Below, one piece after another: positions 51,643-60,307 of a stretch of 64,000 bases of DNA. The notes below the pieces were generated by a model that was given only the letters and a program-made list of their open reading frames with translations, ran no database searches and was not told the origin of the DNA. The position numbers and the translations under genes are program-made. The DNA is from Natronosporangium sp035305625. Lineage in GTDB: Bacteria > Actinomycetota > Actinomycetes > Mycobacteriales > Micromonosporaceae. Location of the stretch: contig CAWEKD010000005.1 of NCBI GenBank assembly GCA_963809545.1, positions 1,550,001-1,614,000 of the forward strand. The letters are read 5' to 3'. Within the stretch, counting starts at the first letter, position 1. Each line of letters starts with the position of its first letter.

Positions 51643-52914
51643 TCAGCCGCGCGTCAGGGCACTGCCCTGGAGGTACTCCTCCCAACTGAGGTTCCAGTCG
51701 GTCCAGCCGTTGCCCGGTTCGGCGGGCCGACTGGTGCCGGTCACGATGACCGGGTCGCCCCAGGCATGGGTCAGCTCGAACAACCATTCGGCGTTGTCTC
51801 GCGACATGTTGATACAGCCGTGGGTGACGTTTTCGAGGCCGAGCTCTTCTCCGGAGCGGACCGTGGCGTGGATGAACTCGCCCCGGTAGGTCAGCCGCAT
51901 CGCGTACTCAATGTCGACCACGTACCCGTCGGCCCCCATCTCCTGCCGGGTGTCGAACACCGTCTCGCGGAACTTCTCCATGATCACGAAGGTCCCGCTG
52001 GAGGAGGGCCAATCCTCCCGTCCCAGGCTCACGGGGATGCTGCGGACCACTTCCCCGTCCACCCGGACGGTCATCTGACGGGTGTTGTTGTCCACCTCCA
52101 TCAGGATCTCTGGTCCGACCGCGACGTTGACATTGATGTCGTTGCGTAGGAACCAGCCGTCCCCGATCGGTAGGCCACCGGTGGCCAACCGGTAGTGGAT
52201 CTGGGTGCCGGGCTCCCAGAACTCCCGGGGGCGGTAGTGCACCTCCGCGCCGCTGACCCAGTGCCAGGTGCCCTCCTGGTGCGGCTCGGTGCTGACCATC
52301 ATCCGCTGCTCGACCGCGGCCCGGTACTCCTCCGGAATCTCCCACAAATTGCCTAGGTCGTCATGAAACTCGATCCGCAGCGGCATCCCCACGCCGATCT
52401 CCTGGTTCGGCCCGAGGAAGCTGTACACTTGCACGGTCTGATCCGGTTCGGGCATGGTGGTGAACGTGCTGGTGGTGATGGCGTTCTGGCCATCCGCACC
52501 GACCGCGGTCAAAGTGGCGATGTAGGTGGTGCCGTACTCCAACTGGCCGATGGGCCGCCACGCCGACCCATCGCCGACGAAATCACCGTCGATCAAATCC
52601 CCGTCCAACTCTTCCAGGGTGACCAGGGTTTCCACCGCGTTCTCGGTGGTGAACTGGATGTCCAGCGCAGTAGGTACGTCCGTGGAAGCGTCGGCGGGAT
52701 TCAGGATGACGGCGCTCACGCTCGGCTCCGGCGGGTTACTGGCGGCGCCAGAACCGCCGCCACCGCCGCAGCCGGCCAGCACCAGCGCGATCGCCGTGGT
52801 CAGCACCACCGGCCACCATCGGCCGCCTCTCCGGCGGGACGGAGCCGGTGATCCGGTCGATCGCGGGTGGGAAGACAAGCTCAGGGAACGCGAAAGGTGT
52901 CGGGGAGTGGTCAC
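51643..52914 (-). CDS. L,D-transpeptidase lipoprotein with Ig-like domain
   Basis: A 423-residue cell-wall cross-linking enzyme. A lipobox (LVLAGCGG) follows the signal helix near residue 48. Two bacterial Ig-like domains span about residues 65-260 (ILNPADASTDVPTALDIQFT), then a YkuD catalytic domain at about 270-395 with HATVRSGEELG and the active site THGCINMSRDNAEWLF (catalytic Cys and His). The start is GTG 52914 after AAGGAGG. It makes 3-3 cross-links in peptidoglycan. Confidence 0.92.
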   Translation of the reverse strand: MTTPRHLSRSLSLSSHPRSTGSPAPSRRRGGRWWPVVLTTAIALVLAGCGGGGGSGAASNPPEPSVSAVILNPADASTDVPTALDIQFTTENAVETLVTLEELDGDLIDGDFVGDGSAWRPIGQLEYGTTYIATLTAVGADGQNAITTSTFTTMPEPDQTVQVYSFLGPNQEIGVGMPLRIEFHDDLGNLWEIPEEYRAAVEQRMMVSTEPHQEGTWHWVSGAEVHYRPREFWEPGTQIHYRLATGGLPIGDGWFLRNDINVNVAVGPEILMEVDNNTRQMTVRVDGEVVRSIPVSLGREDWPSSSGTFVIMEKFRETVFDTRQEMGADGYVVDIEYAMRLTYRGEFIHATVRSGEELGLENVTHGCINMSRDNAEWLFELTHAWGDPVIVTGTSRPAEPGNGWTDWNLSWEEYLQGSALTRG

Positions 52915-53040
52915 TGGGGTGGTCCTCCTTGATCGGCACTATCGTGCCTCACCGATGCGACCCCCGCACCTTGCTATCCGCCCCCGCGGTAGCAGGCGCC
53001 CCGGTGGGGCATGCTAAGGTTTATCCCGGCTACCTGACAG

Positions 53041-53116
53041 GCGCCGCTAGCTCAATTGGCAGAGCAGCTGGCTCTTAACCAGCGGGTTCGGGGTTCGAGT
53101 CCCTGGCGGCGTACCA
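53041..53116 (+). tRNA. tRNA-Lys (CTT anticodon)
   Basis: The cloverleaf has acceptor GCGCCGC/GCGGCGT, D-arm TAGCTCAATTGGCAGAGCA, anticodon stem GCTGG/CCAGC with loop CTCTTAA (anticodon CTT) and a T-arm with the loop TTCGAGT. Here, unlike the other two tRNAs in the window, the CCA end is encoded (53114-53116). Confidence 0.93.
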
Positions 53117-53195
53117 CCTCAAATTTCCGGCCCACCAGCCTTGTGGTGGGCCGTTCTGGTTTCTCCAGCCGCCCGCGCCGCCGGTCACTGCGCGT

Positions 53196-53201
53196 TACGG
53201 T
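53196..53201 (+). promoter_or_regulatory. -10 element TACGGT for a leaderless ABC transporter transcript
   Basis: TACGGT ends 7 bp before the GTG start of the ABC ATPase gene. The usual -10 to start-site distance would begin the message at the start codon. No clear -35 is seen. Confidence 0.35.
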
Positions 53202-53207
53202 GGAGCC

Positions 53208-54020
53208 GTGACCGGCGGATTCGCGCTGACCTGCCGCCAATTGCGGGTTACGTTCGGGAGCGCCGTAGCGGTCGACGGGGTCGATCTGACGGTCCGGGAA
53301 GGGGAAATCTTCGGGTTGCTGGGGCCGAACGGCGCCGGCAAGACCACCACCCTCCGGGCGATCACCTCGCTGCTGCCGGTGCCGCCCGGTCACATCCAGG
53401 TTTTCGGCCACGACGTGGCCCGCGCCCCCATGGCGGTCCGCCGGGCGATCGGATACGTGCCGCAGCTGCTGTCCGCCGAGGGCTCCCTGACCGCCCGGCA
53501 GAACGTCGCCCTGTTCGCCCGCCTCTACGACGTGCCTCGGCGACGCCGCCGCGCGGCGGTGACGGCGGCCCTGGCCGCGGTCGGGTTGACCGAGGTGGCG
53601 GACCGACCGGCCGCCACCTTCTCCGGCGGGATGGTGCGCCGATTGGAGCTCGCGCAGGCGCTGGTGAGCGCCCCCCGGCTGCTGGTGCTGGACGAACCGA
53701 CGATCGGGCTGGATCCGGTGGCACGGGCCGGCATGTGGGACCGGATCACCGCAATTCGGCGGGAAACGGGGATGACGGTACTGATGACCACCCACTATCT
53801 GGCCGAGGCGCAGCAGTGGTGTGACCGGGTGGCCTTGATGTCCGGCGGGCAGATTCGAGTCGTCGGCCGCCCGGAGGAACTGGTGGCCACACACGGGGTC
53901 GCCGACCTGGACGAGGTGTTCCGGGCGCACGCCGGCGACCGGGCCGCGGACGGGCAGGATGAGCCAGGAAGTATCCGAGATGTCCGAGCCGCTCGCCGCA
54001 CCGCCTCCCGACTGGGCTGA
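53208..54020 (+). CDS. ABC transporter ATP-binding protein
   Basis: A 270-residue ATPase. Walker A GPNGAGKTTTLRAITSL, signature TFSGGMVRRLELAQALV and Walker B LLVLDEPTIGLDP are complete. It starts at GTG 53208 just after the tRNA-Lys gene, apparently leaderless. The last 60 bp overlap the permease gene in another frame, an unusually long overlap; a normal ABC ATPase would end about 20 residues earlier, near VFRAHAGD. With the permease it forms an ABC-2 exporter of unknown substrate. Confidence 0.87.
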   Translation: MTGGFALTCRQLRVTFGSAVAVDGVDLTVREGEIFGLLGPNGAGKTTTLRAITSLLPVPPGHIQVFGHDVARAPMAVRRAIGYVPQLLSAEGSLTARQNVALFARLYDVPRRRRRAAVTAALAAVGLTEVADRPAATFSGGMVRRLELAQALVSAPRLLVLDEPTIGLDPVARAGMWDRITAIRRETGMTVLMTTHYLAEAQQWCDRVALMSGGQIRVVGRPEELVATHGVADLDEVFRAHAGDRAADGQDEPGSIRDVRAARRTASRLG

Positions 54021-54807
54021 GGCGGGTCGCCCGCGGCGCAACCCGGTGGCCACCCTGGTCGCCCGGGTCGCGGCGCTCAGCCTGGCGGAGTGGCAGAAGT
54101 TGCGGCGGGACCGGTGGGAACAGGTGATCCGGGCGATCCAGCCGCTGCTGTGGCTCGGCATCTTCGGCGCCGCCTTGAGCCGACTGCCGGGCATCCCCAC
54201 CGGGGGGCTGTCGTACGTGGACTTCATCCTGCCGGGGGTGCTCACCCAGTCGGTGCTGTTCATCGCGATCCTGTACGGGGTCCACATGATCTGGGACCGG
54301 GACGCGGGGCTGCTGGCCAAACTCATGGTCACCCCCACCCCGCGGAGCGCGCTGGTGATCGGGAAAGCGTTCGCCGCCGCGGTACGGGGACTGACCAACG
54401 CGGTGGTGGTGCTGCTGATCGGGCAGGTGCTGGGCGTCTCGGTGCAATGGCATCCGCTGCGGTTACTGGCCGCCGTCGGGGTGGTGGTGCTCGGCTCCAC
54501 CACCTTCTGCTGCCTGTCCATCCTGATCGCCGGCCTGGTCCGGACCCGGGAGCGGATGATGGGCCTCAGCCAGTTGATCATGGTGCCGCTGTTCTTCGCC
54601 TCCAACGCCCTCTACCCGATCGCCATGCTGCCCGCCTGGCTGCAGGTGGCCAGCCGGTTCAACCCGCTGACGTATCAGGTGGATGCGTTACGTGGGCTGC
54701 TGATCGGGGCGCCGGCGGACTACGCCCTCGATGTCGCAGTGATGGTGGGGGTTACCGTGGTGATGGTCTCGGCCGCCGCGGCCCTCCTGCCGCGGCTGGC
54801 CCGCTGA
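53959..54807 (+). CDS. ABC-2 type transporter permease
   Basis: A 282-residue membrane protein with six hydrophobic segments. YVDFILPGVLTQSVLFIAIL, LLAKLMVTPTPRSALVIGKA and MMGLSQLIMVPLFFASNALY with YPI are the ABC-2 permease pattern of the DrrB/NodJ group. The ATG at 53959 lies inside the ATPase gene; an ATG 21 bp later (MSEPLAAP) is an alternative with less overlap. It partners with the upstream ATPase. Confidence 0.85.
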   Translation: MSQEVSEMSEPLAAPPPDWAEAGRPRRNPVATLVARVAALSLAEWQKLRRDRWEQVIRAIQPLLWLGIFGAALSRLPGIPTGGLSYVDFILPGVLTQSVLFIAILYGVHMIWDRDAGLLAKLMVTPTPRSALVIGKAFAAAVRGLTNAVVVLLIGQVLGVSVQWHPLRLLAAVGVVVLGSTTFCCLSILIAGLVRTRERMMGLSQLIMVPLFFASNALYPIAMLPAWLQVASRFNPLTYQVDALRGLLIGAPADYALDVAVMVGVTVVMVSAAAALLPRLAR

Positions 54808-54842
54808 CGTACCCCTGATCTGACCCCTCCAGGAGGTAGCCG

Positions 54843-56345
54843 GTGACCACCGCCACCGATTCGCAGTCCATCCCGTCCCAGGCCGAACCCGCCGAGCCCA
54901 CCGACGAGCTGGTGGTCACGCGCCACACCGTCACCCTCGCGGACGGGACCGAGCTGTCCTACACCGCGACGTGTGGGCGACTGGTGCTGCGCCGGGAGGA
55001 GCACACCGACGACAAGTTCGACGGGCACAAGGCTAAGGCCGAGGTGTTCCTCACCGCGTACACCCTGGACGACGCGCGGCCGGAGGAGCGGCCGGTGACG
55101 TTTGCGTTCAACGGTGGCCCCGGCTCCTCCAGCGTCTGGCTCCACCTGGGGCTGCTCGGGCCGCGGCTGGCCCGCTCCGGCGACGTCGGGGCGCTGGTGC
55201 CGCCGCCGTACGGGCTGGACGACAACCCCCACACCCTGCTCGCCCACTCGGACCTGGTGTTCATCGACCCGGTCTCGACCGGGTACTCCCGCCCCGCCAA
55301 AGGGGAGAAGTCCAAGGACTTCCACGGCTACCAGGCCGACCTGGAGTCGGTGGGGGAGGTGATCCGGCTGTGGACCACTCGGCACGGCCGGTGGCTGTCC
55401 CCGAAGTACCTGTGCGGGGAGTCGTACGGCACCCTGCGGGCCGCTGGACTGGCCCGGCACCTGCAGACGACCTACGGCATGAACCTCAACGGGCTGATGC
55501 TCATCTCCACCGTGCTGGACCTCGGCCTGCTACGCGGCAACGGGCACAACGACCTGCCGTACGTGATGTTCCTGCCCACGTACGCCGCGATCGCCCACTA
55601 CCACGGTCTGCACGGCGATCGGCCGCTGCGGGAGGTGCTGGACGAGGCGGAGGCGTTCGCGGAGAAGGAGTACCTGTGGGCGCTGTCCCGGGGCTCCCGG
55701 TTGAGCCAGCAGGAGCGGGCGGAGGTGGTCGCCAAGCTCGCCTCCCTGACAGGGCTGTCCGAGGACTACATCGACCGGGTGGATCTGCGGATCGAGCACA
55801 TCCGGTTCTTCACCGAGCTGCTGCGGCACCGGCGACTGACCGTGGGCCGGCTGGACGGTCGGTTCACCGGATGGGAGAGCGACTACGCCAAGGAGCGGTG
55901 GTCGGCCGACCCGTCCCTGGACGCGATCATGGGGCCGTACACCGCGGCGTTCAACCACTACGTGCGAAGCGAACTCGGGTACACCTGCGATCTGCCGTAC
56001 GAGGTGCTGTCGCGGCAGGTCAACCAGGGCTGGTCCTACAAGGAGTTCGAGGGCCTGTCGGTGTCGGTGGCCGACAAGCTGGCGGAGGCGATGCGGGCCA
56101 ACCCGTTCCTGCGGGTGTACGTGGGATGCGGGTGGTACGACGGCGCCACGCCCTACCTGGCGGCCGAGCACACCATGGCGCACCTGGAGATCCCGGACGA
56201 GCTGCGGAGCAACATCCAGTTCGCGTACTACCCGGCGGGGCACATGATGTACGTGCACGAGCCGAGCCGGATCGAGCAGGCCGCTCACCTGGCAGAGTTC
56301 GTCACCACGGACCAGTCGGCTCAGCCGAACGGTCAAGCGGACTGA
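54843..56345 (+). CDS. S10 serine carboxypeptidase family peptidase
   Basis: A 500-residue alpha/beta hydrolase without a signal peptide, so cytoplasmic. NGGPGSSSVWLHLGLLGP is the oxyanion region, GESYGTLRAAGLA holds the nucleophile Ser, GWYDGATPYLAAEHTM the Asp and YYPAGHMMYVH the His. The start is GTG 54843 behind AGGAGG. The gap to the upstream permease is 35 bp, so it may be in the same transcript. Substrate unknown. Confidence 0.87.
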   Translation: MTTATDSQSIPSQAEPAEPTDELVVTRHTVTLADGTELSYTATCGRLVLRREEHTDDKFDGHKAKAEVFLTAYTLDDARPEERPVTFAFNGGPGSSSVWLHLGLLGPRLARSGDVGALVPPPYGLDDNPHTLLAHSDLVFIDPVSTGYSRPAKGEKSKDFHGYQADLESVGEVIRLWTTRHGRWLSPKYLCGESYGTLRAAGLARHLQTTYGMNLNGLMLISTVLDLGLLRGNGHNDLPYVMFLPTYAAIAHYHGLHGDRPLREVLDEAEAFAEKEYLWALSRGSRLSQQERAEVVAKLASLTGLSEDYIDRVDLRIEHIRFFTELLRHRRLTVGRLDGRFTGWESDYAKERWSADPSLDAIMGPYTAAFNHYVRSELGYTCDLPYEVLSRQVNQGWSYKEFEGLSVSVADKLAEAMRANPFLRVYVGCGWYDGATPYLAAEHTMAHLEIPDELRSNIQFAYYPAGHMMYVHEPSRIEQAAHLAEFVTTDQSAQPNGQAD

Positions 56346-56397
56346 CGGGTACCCGACACAGTGGCCCAGGAGCGGGGCGCGCGGCTGAGGATAAGCT

Positions 56398-57906
56398 GTG
56401 AATCCGTCCCCGGAGGTAGCTGCGTTGTCCACGCTCTCCGTCGCGTCCCTACAACCGGCCACGGCGACCGCTTCCGGCACCCCGACCCGGCCACTTCGGG
56501 ACCGGCAGCGGTCACACGTGCGGTTGTTGGCGATCACTGACACGTTCGCGGTCGGGTTCGCGGTCGGGATCGGGTACCTCACCCGGTTCCAAGGTGAACC
56601 CGCGCTCGGTGCTGCGGTCCCGTACGCCCTGATCGCGCCGGTGCTGGCGCTGGTGTGGCTGGGTGCCTTATGGGGACTGCGCTGCTACGACTACCGCGTG
56701 ATCGGGTACGGGGCGGAGGAGTACCGCCGGGTGCTGTCGGCCAGTTTCCGGCTGGCCGCCACGGTCGCGATCGGGCTGTACCTGTTGGACATCGGGGTGT
56801 CCCGGGGATTCCTGGCGATCTCGTTCCTGGCCGGCACCGCCACCTTGACCCTCGGGCGGTTCCTCGCCAACAAGCGTCTGCACCGGGCCCGGGCCCGGGG
56901 TGAGGGCTGGTCCCGGCGGGTGCTGGTGGTGGGGGACCCGGCCCACCTGTACGAGCTGATGCTGCAACTACGGCGCGGCGCGTACACCGGGTACCAGGTG
57001 GTGGGCGCCTGCATCCCGGATGCGTTGCGCGCCCCCCAGCCGCAGACGTTCGGCGAGGTGCCGGTGGTCGGCACGTTCCGGAACATTCCGGAGTCGGCGC
57101 AGCTGGTGGGGGCGGACACGGTGGCGGTCACCGCCTCGGGGGAGCTGACCGCCAGCCGGCTGCGCCGACTCGGGTGGGAGCTGGAGGGCACCGATATCGA
57201 TCTGGTGGTGACCCCGGCACTGACCGATGTGGCCGGGCCCCGTATCCATACCCGACCGGTAGCCGGACTGCCGATGATCCATGTGGCCGCGCCTGAGTTC
57301 GAGGGCGGCCGCAAGGTGGTCAAGGAGCTGGTCGACCGGGTAGTCGCGTTGATCGCGCTGGTGCTGCTGCTGCCGGTGTTCCTGGTGGTGGCGCTGGCGA
57401 TCCGGCTGGACAGCAAAGGGCCGGTGTTCTTCAAACAGATCCGGATCGGGCGCAAAGGCAAGGAATTCAACCTTTACAAATTCCGCACCATGGTGGCCGG
57501 CGCGCATGCGATGAAGGACATCCTGGCGGACCGGAACGAGACTGACGGGCTGCTGTTCAAGATCCGGAACGATCCGCGGGTGACCCGGGTCGGCCGCTGG
57601 TTGCGTAGCTGGTCGCTGGACGAACTTCCGCAGCTGCTCAACGTGCTGCTCGGGCACATGAGCCTGGTCGGGCCGCGGCCGCCGCTGCCGGAGGAGGTGG
57701 CCCAGTACGACCGGGACGTGGCCCGCCGGTTGCTGGTCAAGCCGGGCATCACCGGGCTGTGGCAGGTCAGCGGCCGGTCAGATTTGTCATGGATGGACGG
57801 TATTCGGCTGGATCTCTACTACGTGGAGAACTGGTCCCTCACCACTGACCTGGTGATCCTCTGGAAGACCGTCGGCGCGGTGCTACGCCGCCAGGGGGCC
57901 TACTGA
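56398..57906 (+). CDS. Polyprenyl-phosphate sugar-1-phosphate transferase (exopolysaccharide initiation)
   Basis: A 502-residue protein. Four membrane helices lie at about residues 43-150, then a Rossmann-like CoA-binding region (RRVLVVGDPAHLYELMLQLR), a fifth helix (VVALIALVLLLPVFLVVALA) and the bacterial sugar transferase domain with FNLYKFRTM, LRSWSLDELPQLLNVLLGHM and SLVGPRPPLPEE. It starts exopolysaccharide repeats on a lipid carrier. Start uncertain: GTG 56398 has GAGGATAAG upstream, while TTG 56425 has a stronger GGAGGTAG. No other glycan genes are nearby. Confidence 0.88.
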   Translation: MNPSPEVAALSTLSVASLQPATATASGTPTRPLRDRQRSHVRLLAITDTFAVGFAVGIGYLTRFQGEPALGAAVPYALIAPVLALVWLGALWGLRCYDYRVIGYGAEEYRRVLSASFRLAATVAIGLYLLDIGVSRGFLAISFLAGTATLTLGRFLANKRLHRARARGEGWSRRVLVVGDPAHLYELMLQLRRGAYTGYQVVGACIPDALRAPQPQTFGEVPVVGTFRNIPESAQLVGADTVAVTASGELTASRLRRLGWELEGTDIDLVVTPALTDVAGPRIHTRPVAGLPMIHVAAPEFEGGRKVVKELVDRVVALIALVLLLPVFLVVALAIRLDSKGPVFFKQIRIGRKGKEFNLYKFRTMVAGAHAMKDILADRNETDGLLFKIRNDPRVTRVGRWLRSWSLDELPQLLNVLLGHMSLVGPRPPLPEEVAQYDRDVARRLLVKPGITGLWQVSGRSDLSWMDGIRLDLYYVENWSLTTDLVILWKTVGAVLRRQGAY

Positions 57907-57997
57907 CCGGATGACCGCGAGCGCCTCGATAGCGGTGACCGGAAGGGACAGATCGGGGGTCGGGTCCCGGTCCCCGTCCCCTTTCCTTGAGGTACGG

Positions 57998-58539
57998 TCA
58001 CCGATTCCGTGGACGAGGTACGTACCCTAACGTCCGCTTCTGCTCGGTACGTGCGCCGCCCCGCAGCCACTCAACCGGTGTCTCCTCGGACGCGGTCGGG
58101 TTGACCCATACCACCCGTCCGACTTCCGGCGAGTTGGCTGCCAGCTGGCGCAGCAGTCGCCGCACCTTGTCGTCGTTGGAAGCAACCAGGTTGTCTGCCG
58201 CCCAGGCCGCGGTGACCAGCAGGCAGTCCTTTTCCACGTCGGTGCGTTGTCTGGGTTCCAGTTCACTGGCGTGTACCGCCGCTAGCAGAACCTCCTGGTC
58301 CACTGGGGCGACGGTGACCACTTCCCCTTACTGCGCATGGTCGCAAGCCAGGAGGTGGCGAACCCGGAGCGGTGCCTCTTCCACTCCTGTTCGATTTCGT
58401 CGGTCATGACCACCCGATGGCAGATGGCCAGCATCTCCTGGAGGAACTGGCGGCTGGCGACAGAAGCCGGATGCTCAGTGCTGCCGGCTGACCGGGCCAC
58501 CGACGCGTCCACGACGATCCGGCGGGACATCTTCCTCAT
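57998..58539 (-). pseudogene. PIN-like nuclease partner of the AAA ATPase, frameshifted
   Basis: The start ATG 58539 overlaps the ATPase stop (ATGA). The first part reads RRIVVDASVARSAGSTEHPA, then VVMTDEIEQEWKRHR and TMRSKGK. The second part, in another frame from about 58321, reads VVTVAPVDQEVLLAA, EKDCLLVTAAWAADNLVASN, then DDKVRRLLRQL. Conserved acids (DAS, DEIEQE, EKDC, NDDK) match a PIN-like metal site. One missing base next to AAGGGGAAG (58319-58327) would join them into about 180 residues. This may be a sequencing error or inactivation of a toxic nuclease. Confidence 0.65.
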
Positions 58540-59885
58540 CGCCGGGCCGCCTCCGCCGCCGCGTCCAGGTATCTGGCCTCGGTCTCCAGCTGTACCTCGA
58601 CGAAGTCCTCCGGCCAGTCCCCAAATGCGCCGGTGTGATCCAGTTCGGCAGTGTCGATTTTGGTGTCGCCGGTACGGGGATCCCGGCTGAACCAGTGCAG
58701 AATGAGGTCGTCGGTGTATAGCTCCTGGCGGGCAACTAGGGTCTGCAGCGCGCGGATCAGCAGTGAGGAGTGGGTCTCTACCACTACCCGTACCCCTCGG
58801 TCGACCGCTCGTTTCAGCAAGTTGGCGAACGCCACTTGCGCTCGAGGGTGAAGGTGGATTTCTGGTTGCTCCAGGTAGACCAGCTGTCCCGGGCCGGCGA
58901 CAAGCAGTGCGACCACTACAGGAAGTGTTTGCGATACTCCGAACCCCACGTCGGCGATGTTCACCAGATCCCATGCGCCTCCACGTTGGGGTTGCGGCAG
59001 TCGACCCACTAAAAGTTCGACTTCCGCATCGTTGATTTTGCGTGCCTCCACTTTCCAGGTGAGGCGAAGCTCTTGAAGGTCGAGGCGGAGCCGCTCCAGC
59101 TGCTCTGTTTCCTCACGACTCCGCCATGCGGCGATCACTCCGGCAGTGTAGGTGTCGAACGTGCCGGGGAATTCATTTTCTACGGCCACAGTCCGGTAGG
59201 TCCGTCTTGGGTTGCCGCGTAGGGCTGGCAGGTGGATGGCCCGAGCCAGCTCACGTTGTGTTTGGTCACTTGCAAGCTCGGTATGTATGGGAATGGGAAC
59301 AGGCATGTCGTCGACACGGATGCCTGGCAGGAGGAAGCATCTACGTCGGACCACAGTAAACGATAAATTGATTTTTTTGGGACGCGCTTTAAGGATTTGA
59401 TTAAGTTCAGGGAACAGGTCCTGCAATCTAGATGAAGTCATTCCTTCCCGGAGTGAGACAGTGCGAAATTTACGACCAGTCTTCGGGCGGTCTATTACTG
59501 CAGTTTCCATACTTCTCACCCGGAGGTCACCACTAGGATCCTTGCCGAATGTCCATTCTGTGCTGTGGTCGCGTATGGTAACCCCAAATTTGAATTCCTG
59601 TGCCGTGGAAGCTCGTTTTGGCCCCCGCGCGAGCACCTGCTCGATCTCGGTCACGTCGACGTTCGGGCCACTAAGCTGAAGCGGTCCCGGGTCATAGGGT
59701 GTCTCCAGGGTCTGCTTGAGTAACAGCAGCGGCTGCATGGCGCTGGACTTGCCGGAGCTGTTGACTCCCGCGAGCACGGTGAGGGGTCGGATTTCGATCT
59801 CCTGCCGGGTGCGTAGCGACTTATAGCCCTCAACCACGATCCGTTCGATGCCCAAACCGGGACGGTTACGCCTTGCTCGCGTCAT
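58536..59885 (-). CDS. AAA family ATPase (OLD/DUF3696-like), defence-type
   Basis: A 449-residue ATPase from ATG 59885 behind AAGGGGG. Walker A is GVNSSGKSSAMQPLLLLKQT at about residues 40-60, the signature-like region VGFGVSQTLPVVVALL, Walker B QLVYLEQPEIHLHPRAQVAF, and the D/H-loop VVVETHSSLLIRALQ. The end, GAFGDWPEDFVEVQL, fits DUF3696-type proteins. Single-gene SMC/OLD-like ATPases paired with nucleases occur in defence systems. The stretch 59000-59650 is AT-rich with codons such as ATT and AAA that are rare in neighbours, suggesting horizontal acquisition. Confidence 0.75.
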   Translation of the reverse strand: MTRARRNRPGLGIERIVVEGYKSLRTRQEIEIRPLTVLAGVNSSGKSSAMQPLLLLKQTLETPYDPGPLQLSGPNVDVTEIEQVLARGPKRASTAQEFKFGVTIRDHSTEWTFGKDPSGDLRVRSMETAVIDRPKTGRKFRTVSLREGMTSSRLQDLFPELNQILKARPKKINLSFTVVRRRCFLLPGIRVDDMPVPIPIHTELASDQTQRELARAIHLPALRGNPRRTYRTVAVENEFPGTFDTYTAGVIAAWRSREETEQLERLRLDLQELRLTWKVEARKINDAEVELLVGRLPQPQRGGAWDLVNIADVGFGVSQTLPVVVALLVAGPGQLVYLEQPEIHLHPRAQVAFANLLKRAVDRGVRVVVETHSSLLIRALQTLVARQELYTDDLILHWFSRDPRTGDTKIDTAELDHTGAFGDWPEDFVEVQLETEARYLDAAAEAARR

Positions 59886-60307
59886 GGCTGCCCCCTTGAA
59901 GCGGCTCCCGACTGGCACAGGTTACCCAATCAACTCACACGGACAGGGTCCCGTCACCTAAGAAAGTGCCGCTCCAAGCATGGTCAACCCTTGCCGGAGC
60001 GGCGGACGGGAATACTGCTGAAGCGATGAACAGCTCAGCGGAACATCATCAAGACAGACGGCCTTGATGAGGGTTGCCCGCCCTCCTGGCTGTTGAGCAT
60101 CTCGGTTGGCGGGTGGTCGTTGGTGCCATCAGAGAGATCAACGCCACCAACAGACGTCCAGATGGGTCCGTCCTCGATAGACATCTCGACGGCTGCAGGT
60201 CGCCACGTCGCCGTGGGCAGACTCTTCTCGAAGAGGGCTAGCAGCGGCACCAGCGCCAACTACGGCGGTACGATCCGCAGCGTAAGATCCCTACAACTCT
60301 GCCTCGG
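59886..60307. other. Intergenic stretch without a convincing gene
   Basis: This 422-bp stretch lies between the ATPase start and the MFS stop, both reading leftwards. It should hold the promoter of the ATPase-PIN module. A 74-codon open frame on the minus strand (60035-60259, starting MALVPLLALFEKSLPTATWR) has ordinary composition but matches no family I know, so I do not call it. GC content is lower than in the flanks. Confidence 0.4.

Noticed and set aside
60035..60259. 74-residue open frame on the minus strand
   Set aside because: No ribosome site, no family resemblance and no operon context; not distinguishable from chance in high-GC DNA.
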